64,000 nucleotides of DNA from Ostrinia nubilalis (taxonomy: Eukaryota > Arthropoda > Insecta > Lepidoptera > Crambidae), in NCBI RefSeq assembly GCF_963855985.1, contig NC_087098.1:12358501-12422500 (forward strand), written 5' to 3'. The notes below the pieces were generated by a model. The model saw nothing but the letters and a program-made list of their open reading frames with translations, was not told the origin of the DNA and did no database searches. Position numbers and translations under genes: made by a program. Below, piece by piece: positions 1-11,639 of this stretch (position 1 is the stretch's first letter; every line of letters begins with the position of its first letter).

Positions 1-954
1 GTGCGTTTGCGCTGAAAGATTCAGATTTTTTTTATTAATTTCTAATGATAGATTCAATGAGTATCGAAGACCTATTAGGGGAGACCGAGGTGAGTTGTAA
101 CAAAGGAGAGTTGTGATATTGTAAATTTTTTGGAACTTTAAAACATTAGCGAGCTCGTAACAGCGCGCATTTTTGGTTCAAGTCTCGAGCTTACGAATAC
201 GCACTGTTGTGAGCTCGCTGATAGTTAATAGGTTTCCAAAAATAGACAATGTCATAACTTTCCTTGGTCTCCCCTGCTAGCCTGTTTGACACTGAGGAAA
301 TTCTACAAGTAAGTTGCGGTCAATTTTCCGCAATTATTTTTGTCGATTGCAAGCGAACGAGACTATCTGTCAAACTCTACACCTTGATTGACAGTTATAT
401 ATTTGTTCTAACATAATAAACACACTTTGATAGTAACGCAATACAAAATTACGTTTTTGTTGGAGGGAACACTAATAGAATTCTTGATGAACTTTTTGTG
501 TGGGTATCTTAAAAGGTCATATCACTAGCAGATCGTTAATATTACACGACTAATGATCGGTAACGTCTTTATTTTAATTAGTTACTACTCTTTAAACCCT
601 TAAATGGTTTCTGTCCGTTATAAAGGACATATCAAACAATTGCCTACAGAATCTAAATTAAAGCAATTTATCGACTTTCAAGGGATATTTTATAAAAAGC
701 ATGATATTTTATGTGAAACACGGGGCAGTAGTTCCATAAAAAACCGCGAATTTTAAAAATTAAGACAGTTGAATAACTGCAACAGCAAGGTCAAGTTTTC
801 GCTGTTGATAAATATGGCAACACTGTGGGTATTACACTTGTTCTTGTGCTTTATTGACTGATTTTAGAATATTAACTAATAAAACTGACGATTAGAGCCA
901 AAACTGTAAAAAAATATCGATTTTTTTTCATTCATTTCAAGGTTACAAATGTTA
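1..954. other. No feature seen
   Basis: AT-rich sequence with stops in all frames and no repeat I recognise. It is probably intron or intergenic. Confidence 0.5.
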
Positions 955-1532
955 TGTCACTTAAAACGGACAACGCCATGTATCAGTAATAAATACTCAT
1001 GTTGATTTTTAGACATTTTTACCCCATTTCCCCCTTTTAGGGGTTGAATTCTGAAATAACCTGAAACACGTGTTTATTAATTTATCCATAGTAGTACTCC
1101 TGTGAAGTTTCGAATTAAATAGTGCAACTAATTTTGTTTCGCCCTACAAACTTTGGACCCCCATTTCACCCCCTTAGGGGGTAATTTTGGAAAAATCCTT
1201 TCTGATAACACCCTTAGACCCTAATAAGGAACCTACATGCCAAAATTTGTGTCTTTATACCCACCGGTTTGGGATTTATGTTGATATATCAGGCAGTCAG
1301 TTTCTCTTTTTATATGTCTGGGTATTTTTTGATAAATTTATGTAAAATCAACAGTAAATAGTCCGGATGGATTGCAAAAGGCGCTGGATTAGCCAGAGGC
1401 TGATTATCAGGGATTCCTGTATTGTTATTAATAAAAGTTGTTTTACGTTTGTTTTCCTAAACTGGCAATGTCCGCCCTAAGTGACATGGATGTAATGCTA
1501 AATAATTGGCAATGTCCGTTTTGAGTGACATG
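955..1532. repeat. Inverted-repeat element, degenerate
   Basis: The left edge reads ATGTCACTTAAAACGGACA and the right edge (about 1508-1532) reads TGTCCGTTTTGAGTGACAT, an inverted match of about 25 bp with a few differences. A further copy of the right-hand motif lies at about 1464-1488, so that end is duplicated. The interior, around 1015-1320, contains CCCC..AGGGG blocks and a GTCAGT-like edge resembling the Helitron at 4099-4307 in the opposite orientation. It is probably a composite of old non-autonomous elements. The boundaries are approximate. Confidence 0.35.
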
Positions 1533-1958
1533 TCATAACTTCTATACTAATTGAAATTTTTTCAAAAAGAAAATTTTTTTTTCTTAATCTATCAAAACAA
1601 TACCTAAATCCCAAATTTGACCATTTTTGAAGCAAGGGTTCAATGAGTGCCAATTTAAGGGTTAATGGAGTTACGAGATGACCATAAGCTTTGAAGCGTT
1701 ATTATAAAGTGTACCGCAGTTTCAAGGTTGTAATTATTTAACTGAATGCTGAAATCTAAACTTCTATGGCTATCTTTACTATAATACATTGAGATAAATA
1801 TTAACATGATTTTTTAACCTTGTACATTATAATAGTACTTACATAATGAAAGGCAAATAAAAATTACATACAGCCGAACATAGAACCTCCTCCTTTTTTT
1901 AAGTCGGTTAAAAAGCAAGTCCACTTTCCTCACAATTATTTATCGCTAAATACATTAA

Positions 1959-2076
1959 GGGTGGGTTGCACCATCTACTTTTGAATTTAACAAACGTCAA
2001 AAATCTGTCAAACTCCATACAAAAAACACAGGTTATCATTAAAGTTACTGTTAAAGTTACCTGGTGCAACTCAGCC
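1959..2076. mobile_element. TWA-flanked MITE, copy A (118 bp)
   Basis: This is one of eight copies of a family of about 118 bp. The ends are GGGTGGGTTGCACCA and TGGTGCAACTCAGCC, which are inverted repeats of each other. The element is flanked by TAA at 1956-1958 and 2077-2079. The interior carries the family core CAAACGTCAAAAATCTGTCA. A 3-bp TWA duplication is typical of PIF/Harbinger DNA transposons, so a Harbinger-driven MITE is inferred. It has no coding capacity. Confidence 0.8.
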
Positions 2077-2079
2077 TAA

Positions 2080-3409
2080 TTGTTCTATACGTTACCGCTG
2101 AATTTAACCAAAGCATACCAACCATATAATGCGAAACTACTCGTACATCTCTCGCGGTTACTAATACAAATCCATTTGCTTAATACCGTCATTAAGCACC
2201 GTACCCACACAGTTTATTCAGAACTGATTAATTACAGGGCTGATGGGTATTTGGTATGCGTTATTAGTTGGTTAAACCAAGATTTTGTACGTACAAATAA
2301 CGGCGAATCAAGTTAAACATTGAAGCATCTATTTTAGTGGTAATAAGAGCGATTTTCCAACAAAATTGTATAGTCTGATATGCAGTCGATTTGTACTAAT
2401 TGCCGTACCAATAAAGGGCGACTGTACTTGCTTTAATTTCACGAGTCGGCACAATGTTAATATTACGTAGATTTTGAATAATGCGGCACATTTAGTTTGA
2501 TGTGTTGAATATTATTGAAATTGAAAACACTTGCAGTAACTAAGAATTGAAAAGATAATTAATTAATTTTATGGAAAACGCTCAACGCAATACTATTGTG
2601 TTTGTTCAAACAAACAGCTTGTGAATTAAGGTAATTTAAAGGTAGATTATGAAGCTTCGAGTAAGAGTTGTTGGAGTTATAATTACATTTTTATGCATTT
2701 CTGTTTTATTTTTACTTGAGACTGCATTTAACGAAATTCACAGAAAAGAAGGGAAATCTTAACAGGATTTTGAACATTTTAAAGTTCTTAAAATGAGATA
2801 TAAATAAATTAATATTCAAACTTTTGCGATAAACGAGAAGTAGTTCATCAGCCTATAGGTAGAGTCCTTCTATGGACTCCATTCTATACCAAAATTCATT
2901 AAAATTAGTTCAGCTGCTTAAACGTAACAGACGAACAAAAGAGTTTTCGTATCAACACGAGTAACTGCAAAGATTTATAATGAAGGTGCAGCCCTTCTAC
3001 AGTTGACATCTAAAGTAGGCGTAAGCGATCCAACCTTTGAAAGTTTATACGACCTTAGTGTAAGTATTATATACGATTACTTGAAGTAATTCCATTCAAA
3101 GTTCCGCGTGTAGGACGATTCAATCAACGCTAATGTTGGATGACGACATGCAAGTAAATCGTTTTGATGCGATCCGATCAAATTAATCGTTTTGGGTTAG
3201 CATCGAGATGTATCGGTGTGGCCACACGCGTCGCAGGCAAATCGAAGTCTTATTTTGAACACAACTAATATAATTGAACACTGTCATAAATGTAAAATAT
3301 ATTTTATTTTTATTAACCCTTGAAGCCCTGCGAATCAAGCTCATAAGCGACCGCTTGGGTATTGACGGGATAGTAAGTTCTATTTTTATGCAACAAATGT
3401 AAGTCTTAT
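2080..3409. other. No feature seen
   Basis: AT-rich sequence. Short open frames are present, but they have random-looking composition and no splice context. Nothing supports a gene. Confidence 0.5.
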
Positions 3410-3523
3410 GCCCGTTTTCACCATCAATCCCTAATTTTTAAGTGACCCATATGAAAACAAAATTACTGTTATATGTTACTATAGGGGTCACTTAAAAATT
3501 AGGGATTGATTGTGAAAACGGGC
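3410..3523. mobile_element. Foldback MITE (114 bp)
   Basis: The two 39-bp ends are nearly perfect inverted repeats: the left begins GCCCGTTTTCACCATCAATC and the right ends GATTGTGAAAACGGGC. Only about 36 bp separate the arms, so the whole element can fold into one hairpin. No clear target duplication is visible. It has no coding capacity. Confidence 0.7.
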
Positions 3524-4098
3524 GTTAATCTAATAGAAATTTAATCGATAGAGACGATCGGTAATTTCTCGACTGATTCGTATTTTTTCTCGATTTAAAA
3601 TAAAATCTGCAGATTCTATACATCGCATATCAATGGCCTTAATAGAGAGCTGTTAATATTTGGCCCGTCACAAAAGTCATTTTATGTTTCACAACTATTC
3701 ATTCATATCCATAAAATAAGTTTTTTTACGTGAACGAATAAGTCTATTATTTTTCTCAATGCAGAACCATCCGAACCAGAGCCAATACTTCAACATTAAT
3801 TAGGCTTACAACATCCTCTTATTACGGCCCATTCATTAGTAGACCATTGCTTTTAATAACCTCTATAATTACACAATGGGGCAACTCTTCATCAAATTGT
3901 CACTCATGCAGCGATGCTCGTACTCGTATAATGACGAGTTACGTATTCGTAGTAACTGGTGAGGTTACGAAAATGAAGATGGGTTTTTGTTGCAAAGATA
4001 TTCTGTATGTACCTAGTAAGGTTCTTTTTACTATTTCATTAGTTATAGTGATCCGTTTTCGTTGTTAGAAACATGTTTCCGTTCTTTTTCTTTTAAAA

Positions 4099-4307
4099 TC
4101 TAAATATATAACTCAAAGGTGACTGACTGACTAACTGACATAGTGATCTATCAACGCACAGCCCAAACCACTGGATGGATCGGGCTGAAATTTGGCATGC
4201 AGGTAGATGTTGTGACGTAGGCATCCGCTAAAAAAGGATTTTACAAAACTCCACCCCTAAGGGGGTAAAACGGGATCCACGCGTACGAAGTCGCGGGCGG
4301 CCGCTAG
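4099..4307 (+). mobile_element. Non-autonomous Helitron, GCGGCCGCTAG-end family
   Basis: It starts with TC after an A (TCTAAATATATAACTCAAAG), then a GACTGACTGACT stretch, and ends GCGGGCGGCCGCTAG followed by T. TC at the 5' end, CTAG at the 3' end and insertion between A and T are Helitron hallmarks. Internal landmarks are AAATTTGGCATGCAGGTAG and CCACCCCTAAGGGGG. The same 3' end recurs at 4507, 33014 and, reversed, at 43491. There is no Rep/helicase coding, so mobilisation would need an autonomous partner. Confidence 0.75.
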
Positions 4308-4310
4308 TAA

Positions 4311-4507
4311 TCTATATTTATAAAAGCGAGAGGTCACTGATTGACTGACTCACTCACTCATCACGAAATCTCAGAAACTACAGGTGCTGGGAGTCTTAAA
4401 TTATGCTTGAGGATTCCTTTTAGAACGTAGGTGCTCACTAAGAACGGATTTTACGAAACTCCACCCCAAACGGGATCCACGCGTACGAAATCGTGGGCGG
4501 CCGCTAG
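4311..4507 (+). mobile_element. Second Helitron of the same family, in tandem
   Basis: It begins 3 bp after the previous element with TCTATATTTATAAAAGCGAG, then GACTGACTCACTCACTC. It ends GTGGGCGGCCGCTAG, followed by G rather than the expected T. The 3' third is nearly identical to the element before it, but the 5' half is diverged and instead matches the fragment at 47880-48041. Head-to-tail pairs can come from insertion next to an existing end or from rolling-circle read-through. Confidence 0.7.
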
Positions 4508-4796
4508 GAATTGATAAAACGTAGAGTATTGAACGTGAAAGAAAACGATTGTATTACAAGTAAAATATTTTTTTAATACCTTATTTCAATTGTAATAAAG
4601 ACGTGTTGCGATCTTGAGTATTTGCTACTTTAGGTGTCACGAACTAATGTATTTGACGATGATTGTACTAAAAATTTATGATTCAACATTCTAAGTACTA
4701 CGTACAAGCTGTAAGATCTAATATAGACTGCGCTAAGTAACTTTGTATGTAACAAAGTTAAGTGTAAATAATAAAGGTGCTCTAGATTATTCAAAA

Positions 4797-4977
4797 CTAG
4801 CTTTCCGCCCGCGGCTTCGCCCGCGTGGAATTTTGTCTGTCACAGAAAAACTTTATCGCGCGCGTCCCTGTTTCAAAAACCGGGATAAAAACTATCCTAT
4901 GTTCTTTCCCGGGACTCAAACTATCTCTATGCCAAATTTCATCAAAATCGGTTGCGAGGTTTAAGCGGGAAAGCGTA

Positions 4978-5018
<41 letters not shown>

Positions 5019-5049
5019 GTTACTTTCGCATTTATAATATTAGTTGGGA
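4797..5049 (-). mobile_element. Lep1-like Helitron with TCTG microsatellite (253 bp)
   Basis: On the minus strand it runs from TCCCAACTAATATTATAAAT to GCGGGCGGAAAGCTAG, between A (5050) and T (4796) read on that strand. It carries ten TCTG units near the 5' end. A GC-rich hairpin (CGCGGGC-GAA-GCCGCG) lies just before CTAG. This is the arrangement known for lepidopteran Lep1-type elements with hitch-hiking GTCY repeats. By eye it is identical to the element at 31709-31961. The apparent 70-residue frame inside it only reflects that identity. Confidence 0.85.
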
Positions 5050-5093
5050 TTCAAAAGAAGAACACATTACAACGTGGCGCAAGTCAACTCTAA

Positions 5094-5210
5094 GGCTGGG
5101 TTGCACCATCTTACTTTAACTTTGACAAACGTCAAAAATCTGTCAAACTCCATACAAAAGCACCGGTTATCGTTATAGTTACGGTCAAAGTTAGGTGGTG
5201 CAACTCAGCC
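5094..5210. mobile_element. TWA-flanked MITE, copy B
   Basis: The ends are GGCTGGGTTGCACCATCTTA and TAGGTGGTGCAACTCAGCC. TAA duplications sit at 5091-5093 and 5211-5213. Core, length and orientation match copies A and C. With intact ends and an exact duplication, this is one of the best-preserved copies. Confidence 0.85.
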
Positions 5211-5673
5211 TAAAAACCTAAATTGTTCTAACCTTTCTGTTCCAGACTGGATTGAAGCCTCATTAATAAATCAGCACAAAGTACACACATGCTTTTCACT
5301 CGCAGTTTTCAAGTCGATAAATTTTCTAAACTTTCCAACCGCAAGATCCACTCTCAAACTAATTATAAGTGTTTATACGAAGTTTAATAATTTCCACCCA
5401 CGGCCAAGTAGGGCAGGGACTTTTACATAGTTCGCTTCCGGTCCAGTAGTGTGGGGGGAAGATAGTTTCGAGAAGCCACTGGGAGAAATTCTGAGAATAC
5501 ACGTAAGCCTGGCCATCGGACTTTATGCTCATGAAAAGGTACTTATTTATGTATTTTACGAAAAAGCAAGGTTATGCTTTAACATAACCGCAGGATATGG
5601 AGGTTTTGTGATAGTGATTTTATCAGAAAACTTATCTCAAAATTTTGACTGAAAATAAAACGTAGAATACTAA

Positions 5674-5790
5674 GGCTGGGTTGCACCATCTTACTTTAAC
5701 TGTGACGAACGTCAAAAATCTGTTAAACTCCATACAAAATCACCGGTTATCGTCATAGTTACCGTCCAAATTAGGTGGTGCAACCCACCC
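5674..5790. mobile_element. TWA-flanked MITE, copy C
   Basis: It begins GGCTGGGTTGCACCATCTTA after TAA (5671-5673) and ends GGTGCAACCCACCC before TTA (5791-5793). It lies only 463 bp from copy B in the same orientation and is very similar throughout. Confidence 0.82.
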
Positions 5791-6278
5791 TTAGGTTTCT
5801 GCTATATTAACCAGCCCAATCTTCTTTCATCGCCGATTTTAATTTACTTTTTTTTCATAATCATCAACCTATAACATTTGAGCTCAACTTCACCATGTTG
5901 GTCCTTGGATAATATACGTTTACTCAATGTAATTTACTATTAAGAACATAACAGTTATTAGAAGCGGTCTTAATATGCTTACCTCATAAACACCTTTATG
6001 CAAAGAGATTGTATCAAGTAGTCTCAAAGGCCATCAAACCCGCCCAATTCTCTAATTACTATTGAACTTTTATGAGATTGGCAGCCACTGTTCAGTTGCC
6101 AATATGTTGCGTAACCGCAGCCAGTTATAATAACTCATTACGGCATTTCATACTGGCATCAATATAATTCAATTCAAAAGCGAGAGTCGTTTTAATATTA
6201 TAGTGCATTCAGTGTACAAAATTTTTGCTCATGAAATGTTTGAAGTCAAATGCAATTGGACGGCAAAAGCTTTACGAC

Positions 6279-6329
6279 GACAAACGTTACGATTGCATGG
6301 AATGATTCCATGCAATCGTAACATTTGTC
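6279..6329. repeat. Hairpin, perfect 17-bp stem with 3-nt loop
   Basis: The left arm (6286-6302, GTTACGATTGCATGGAA) and right arm (6306-6322) are exact reverse complements around the loop TGA. After one mismatch (6285/6323) pairing continues to 6279 and 6329, a 24-bp stem with a single mismatch. The loop is shorter than in a typical pre-microRNA, so a freshly formed DNA palindrome is likelier than a microRNA gene. Confidence 0.8.
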
Positions 6330-6408
6330 TCTCACCTCTTCACGGGTTAGCCAGTGAATCCATGTTAGACAGGATTTGCTATTTAGAGATAGATTAGACT
6401 TTGGAGAA

Positions 6409-6786
6409 AGCTTTTTGTTGCAAAAGTAGTCACTTGAAGGGTTTGAAATAGGGAAATAAATTTGAAATTTCTCATGTTTGCGATTTATAAATACATTAAC
6501 AAAAGCTAGTTCTTTTAAAAGTCTTAGGCTGAGTTGCACCACCTAACTTTGACCGTAACTTTGACGTTAACCGGTGCTTTTTGTATGGATTTTGACAGAT
6601 TTTTTACGTTTGTCGAAGTTAAAGTAAGATGGTGCAACCCAGCCTTAGGGTATAACCCTAAGTTTAGAAGCTTTTTGTTGCAAAAGTAGTTACTTGAAGG
6701 GTATGAAATAGGGGTTGAAATTCGAAATGTCTCATGTATGCGATATAGCAATAAATTAACAAAAGCTAGTTCTTTTTAAAATTCTA
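6409..6786. repeat. Direct duplication of about 120 bp, offset 260 bp
   Basis: A segment beginning GAAAGCTTTTTGTTGCAAAA at about 6407-6528 recurs at about 6667-6786. Both units share GGGTTTGAAATAGGG-like and AACAAAAGCTAGTTCTTTT blocks. MITE copy D lies between the units. Point differences show the duplication is not very recent. Confidence 0.75.
6527..6644. mobile_element. TWA-flanked MITE, copy D
   Basis: The ends are GGCTGAGTTGCACCACCTAA and GATGGTGCAACCCAGCC, with TTA at 6524-6526 and 6645-6647. It is in the opposite orientation to copies B and C and lies exactly at the junction of the surrounding direct duplication. Confidence 0.83.
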
Positions 6787-9299
6787 GGTATAACTCTAAG
6801 TTCTGCTAGATGTTTCCAAAAGAAAAAGAAAAAGAAAGGGAAACCTATGTTCCCCACGTTTCTAAAGGAATATTTGATAGTGTTTGGCACAAAACCATCG
6901 GTTTTCGCTGCGGAATAAAACTGACCAGTTCCACTTCGAATTTCAATTATGAACCGCTACCAACTGTTTGCGATGCGAATTAGTATTTGTTTTCGAAGTT
7001 CCGCCGATGCTTCGAACTGGAATGTTTTAGGTGTACTTTTTGATCGAGATTTATTGCATTGATTTTAGTTAGAGAGTTTGTTCAGTCTTTTCTGTAGTTT
7101 GTTAGTACCTAGTTTGTCAAAGCATTGTAAGCAGTTGTTTCGGAAACCTTGAAAACAACTTATTAACCTTTACCTTCAAGACATACTTGAAACTAAACTA
7201 AGAAATAAGACCCTGAATTTAGGTAGTCTATTTATTAAATTGTGGCCTTGTATAACCCATCTTTTCTTTTCGGAATATGGTTTATATTCCGTAATATACT
7301 TATACCAACACAATGGATAAACAAATGTAAGTAAGTAAGTAACATAATATTAGTTGCTAATTAATTGATGTATTGTTCAAATACCTATTATTCAGTAAAT
7401 GTAGAGCTACATTTATAATGTAAGTATATTTTCACACGGCTCAACCAACGCTTGAGCCACTTCGCAATAAAATCTATGAAAACAAATAGTAGACAATATT
7501 GTCTGGGTACCATAAAACGGAGAAATGAAATAATACTCGTTAGAAGTGAAAATGTTATTTGATATTTTATTTAGTCGGTAGCTGTCGTGGCAAATTTAGT
7601 ATGAAACTGCACTGCAGTGGACTCTCTAGTGTGCTTTTACTTAAAAGTGTCTTGGCATTTGGTTTCAACGTGAGAATTTGTAGGAGACAATAGAAATGTG
7701 AATGCTGACATATTTTGGTTAAGAATAGCTTGACTTACCAAGATGCCGTCGCTTTAAGATATGGGAGATGGCATCAGGGTAAGCATTGTAGATTCTTATG
7801 TAGTTATAAAAGGTCCGATATTGCATCAAAAATGTTTAGTCTAATGTGCTATTGGCTGTAACTACATTCACTTGAATCCTAGTGAAGTGTCAAACTTGTA
7901 CGTCGACAGTTATTTTTATAACCAGTAGTACCTTTCTACTCTCATAAAAAGTCATATTATCTAAAAAGGAAACCAAACACATTCACCAAGACTGCGGATA
8001 AGCAAATGTTAATTTTATGCTTTTGTCATTTATTTCTTGTGATGTCTTCATCACTGTTCTTAATAAAACGAACTTCATTCTAGCCGTTAATTAAAATTAA
8101 ACCTGGCCGCTTTTATCACCGGAAACTCGTCATTTTTCTTGACATAACCGTTGTCGCAGACATTTCTACATCAAGAATTACCTAAAGGCGAGGCAGAGTG
8201 TAATAAAAAGTCCAAATATTAGACAATGATAACATTTTACGCCCAAGACGATGAGATGAGAATAATTTTATGGCGTCAAAATGGGTCGTATCGCCGAAAA
8301 AGACGTAAGGCTACTTTTTATTTGGTTTCACTTGGGTGCGAACGAAAAAAATGTAGAGAACTATTCGTATTCTGAACCTCAATAAATGGTTAAGTGGGTT
8401 AATACGGCTTCCCTTTATTATATACTCAAACGTATGCAGTACATACATACAAATAAAAAACATAAATAATTTTAATCTATGATAATTTGTATGTGTATGG
8501 TAATTTGTGAGAAACCACCAAAAATAATTTTGCAACATAAAAAACAAAAGTACCTATTTGTTAAAATTGTTAACTACTTATTTATTTTTGGGATAACAAC
8601 AGTCGACAAACTATTGTAAGGACTACCTAAAAATAGGTATTTCGGAAAAGTATAGTGTACGCATGGGATTCATACGATTCTAATTCACAGTAGACCGCAT
8701 TTTTTGTTGAACACCTAAACGTTTTAATTTTCTTTAAAATAGTATTATTAATAAATGTCGCGTTCGAGTCCCGTTATTCTCAAATATATTTTTTTAATAC
8801 ACTTTTACGCTTTTTCCCTGCCCTGTCACTTGTCCTGTAATGGCTTCACCGGGCAGTTACCTGGAAGGGATGGTTGTAAATAAGGCGTGGACACCTTAAG
8901 GCTTAAAGTTTTGTTTAATCTTTTCGAAAAGAATTACGAGAACAGCTGTTGACACAGTTTTTGATTTGTTTACCCAAATGGTAAGTTGGCAAACAAAGTT
9001 TTATTGGGAGACTTTAAGAAGATAATAGAGTTGTGTTTTGTTTGCGTTTGTATTAAATTGACCTTTAAATAACGGATCGCGTGGGTTGTTCTAACATAAA
9101 TAAGTACATTTTGTGTTTGCTATTAATTTGATATAAATATTTACCATCAAAGGAAAAGTTCTAAGAATAAGTAGCAGTTCCTAGAAACGTAACGTCGAGA
9201 TTGTATCCGCTTCGTTATGTCCACAATTTACGTAATAAGACAGTAGGACGACAGTACATCAAGCTAAATATGATAGAGTCTTATCTCTTTGTAATACAG
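6787..9299. other. Mostly unannotated AT-rich DNA
   Basis: No gene or well-bounded element was seen. A segment at about 7815-7865, containing GATGTGCTATTGGCTGT-like sequence, resembles 9305-9350, which immediately precedes the dispersed repeat at 9370. It may be an isolated piece of that repeat. A short GTAA run lies at 7327-7342. Confidence 0.4.
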
Positions 9300-9470
9300 T
9301 CTATTTTGCAACAAAAATGTATGTAGCCTGATGTGCTATCGACTGTACGAGTACCTACCTAAAATACGTAACTATTCCCACCTCTCGTTCCTACCGCTGC
9401 AACTCCTATGTAGCCAGGATCTATAGCTTGACCTCCAATAAAAACCCAACCAGTGAAGGTCAAGTTTGTC
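9300..9470 (+). repeat. Dispersed repeat X, copy 1
   Basis: The segment CTGCAACTCCTATGTAGCCA through CCAATAAAAACCCAACCAGT is shared with 21303-21395 and, reversed, with 62200-62305. The landmarks TAGCCAGGAT and AATAAAAACC are conserved in all three. No ends, target duplication or coding were identified, so it could be part of a SINE or LINE 3' region. I do not recognise the family. Confidence 0.6.
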
Positions 9471-9751
9471 CCGGGGGAAAGTTAAACTGTCATTGGACCC
9501 GCAACGAAGTTAATCAGAAGAACATAGGAGGAGTTCGAAGTACCATAGCATTATGTTGCATCGCATCGAAATTACAAACGAATCATTTTAGTCTTTGTTG
9601 CAAATTATTTTGTGTACAACAAGATAAATCATTAACAAAACCACTATCACTCACTCTCAATAAAGTCCTGCCACAAATTGTCATTTCCCGTACCAAAGAA
9701 TCTCTGAACAAGGGAATCTACACCTCAACAATATAAATTACGGATTTAATG

Positions 9752-9917
9752 AACAATTTTATTCGGCTAATACTACCTTCTGCGAACGAACCGTCCGATA
9801 CTTCTCCGCTCTATTCATTTCCACCGAAGGAGAGCGGAGTGGAGATGTAGAAATAATGAATCTGATTGGTTATTCAAAACATTCTCTTCTCCGCTCCGCT
9901 TTGGTGGAAACCGGGCC
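9752..9917. mobile_element. GC-rich MITE (CTCCGCTCCGC family), copy 1
   Basis: The right half, ATTGGTTATTCAAAACATTC through GGTGGAAACCGGGCC followed by TTA, matches the right half of the element at 49254-49418. The interior contains complementary GGAGAGCGGAGTGGAGA and CTTCTCCGCTCCGC blocks that can pair. The left edge is diverged, so that boundary is approximate. Confidence 0.6.
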
Positions 9918-10310
9918 TTATTCAAAGCCATTGTTGCCAGAAACAATGTTAGGCGACAAAATTTTCTGGTAGTTTGCTCTTAATTACTATAATATTATTC
10001 GCGCTCTTCATTGCTGGAAGCACCTATTATTTTGCTTCACGGTTTGTTTAACACGTTAAATGGCAACATTATTTCTCCATCTTAATTTCACTGCGTAAAG
10101 GGACATGGCCAGATTTCGCTGAGGAAATAATGTAGGTATTTTTCAGGTAATAATAATGATAAATTCATAATGTTTACTCTTTACAGCCGAAAGCACATCA
10201 GACTATTATTTTTGTTGGAAAAAAAAAACTTTAACCGCTACATATTATTATTGCTTTTCTTGGTAGGCTTTCCACGGGAGAAATTAAGATAAGTAAGCTG
10301 CAGTAGGCTG
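9918..10310. other. No feature seen
   Basis: AT-rich, without open frames or repeats I can name. Confidence 0.4.
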
Positions 10311-10441
10311 ACGCCCGTATTCACAAACGATGCTTGCTTAAGTGAACAGCGTTGAATAGAGCTCTGTGCTTGGTTCATGTGTGACCCGGTGCATCCACGC
10401 GCACTGTGAGACCTCGTAGTAATGTTTGTAAATAGGGGCGT
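10311..10441. mobile_element. MITE with ACGCCCGTATT ends (131 bp)
   Basis: The left end ACGCCCGTATTCACAAACGA is an imperfect inverted repeat of the right end ATGTTTGTAAATAGGGGCGT. The interior is GC-richer than the flanks and non-coding. No target duplication is clear. Confidence 0.6.
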
Positions 10442-11630
10442 GAATGTCTTTACTAAAATTTTGATGCGTGATTTTTTTATAGAATAAAAATCGGAGTTTT
10501 TAAGCTAGCTACAACACCAAAACGTTACACTTCGTTTTAATTTTATCGGAACAAAACATTCCTTTAAAAGTACAAAGCATTGTCTTTGAAACGCGTTCCA
10601 ATCTGGAAGACACCACATATTAGCCGTTTCATGTTCGTTTCGGCGCAAATTACATGCTTTGCGATATCTTAATGAAGGCTTGTTCAACGTTTTCCTTAAT
10701 TAGTTGGTAATTCCAACATTTCTTGTTTACTTCGTTAGGCTAATCGAAATTGTAGAGTGTTTTGAGTACGTCGCTGAATTCGTTTAAACAAAATTTAGTG
10801 GCGAATTAAATATTGTATAAGTTTTTCATGTTATTAGGCACTGAAAAAATATTTGGAGCCAACTTTTAGTTACTCCTTCTGATCTATATCAAAACCGATA
10901 AAAAAGAATCATTGAAATAATAACAAAACTTACAATTAAACCTTTCCTGTTTTTGTGTGCGTCTTTAAAAAAAATAGAAATAAGAAACACCAAAAATAAG
11001 ATACCTACATTGATAACATTATATTGCAACAACTGGTAAAAACTTTGAATTAGTAACAACTTTTTTACAGTTATATTTTTGTCTGTTAAAAAATTATTCA
11101 TTTCTTTTTTTTCCCTCCTAAGACCACACATTCAAAATAACTCATTTTTTTACCACAAGTTGAAACAATAAAACTACTAGAATACAAAAAGTGCCATCTA
11201 ATAACATTACACTACGCAGAATTGCAATACACCAGCGATATATTTTTAGAAGCGACGACGGACATTTAATTTAATATAACAGATGCTCTCATCTCGAGTG
11301 GACACGCTTCGTGGCAATCCTTTGACTCAGTCACGGGCGGTCTCAAAAGAAAACTGTCAACAAAGGACTTGTTATTCCAAGTGTGTTCCAACTTGTATAA
11401 ACAACTTTGACAATTGAGCGTGGCTTCCGAAGGAACCGCTTTGAGTCTGCTAAAATGATTATCTGCAATTGAATGGGACCTATTTTGTTGGCGTTCTGAA
11501 ATATTGGATTTAAGGTTGAGCATTAGAAAAGAAAAAGTGTTATTGTGTGGATGCGTTCTACGAATTTTACAAAGATTATTGTGTATGTTCTTTTCAGGGC
11601 ATCTATACGTCCCAAATATCCCTACCCTAT
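10442..11630. other. No gene supported
   Basis: Open frames exist here on the minus strand (for example 11266-11661, 131 codons; 10889-11131, 80 codons). Their composition is biased by AT-richness, no domain is recognisable, and the longer one runs into the LINE fragment at 11640. I do not call them genes. Confidence 0.4.
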
Positions 11631-11639
11631 CGTACAATA

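Noticed and set aside
4268..4307. GGATCC, ACGCGT, CGTACG and GCGGCCGC in a row, looking like a cloning polylinker
   Set aside because: The same string recurs at 4470-4507, 32980-33014 and 43491-43540 at the 3' ends of Helitrons with natural flanks. It is the family terminus, not vector contamination.
4979..5018. Regular short repeats (also 31740-31779, 32681-32706, 60078-60095) that might suggest a CRISPR-like array
   Set aside because: They are 4-bp TCTG microsatellites inside Helitrons, with no spacers, in a eukaryotic genome.
4825..5037. 70-codon frame, identical to one at 31721-31933
   Set aside because: Identity comes from the two identical Helitron copies. The frame runs through the microsatellite and has no protein-like character.
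6279..6329. Interpretation of the short-loop hairpins as microRNA genes
   Set aside because: Loops of 2 to 4 nt with perfectly paired stems are unlike animal pre-microRNAs, which have larger loops and bulges.
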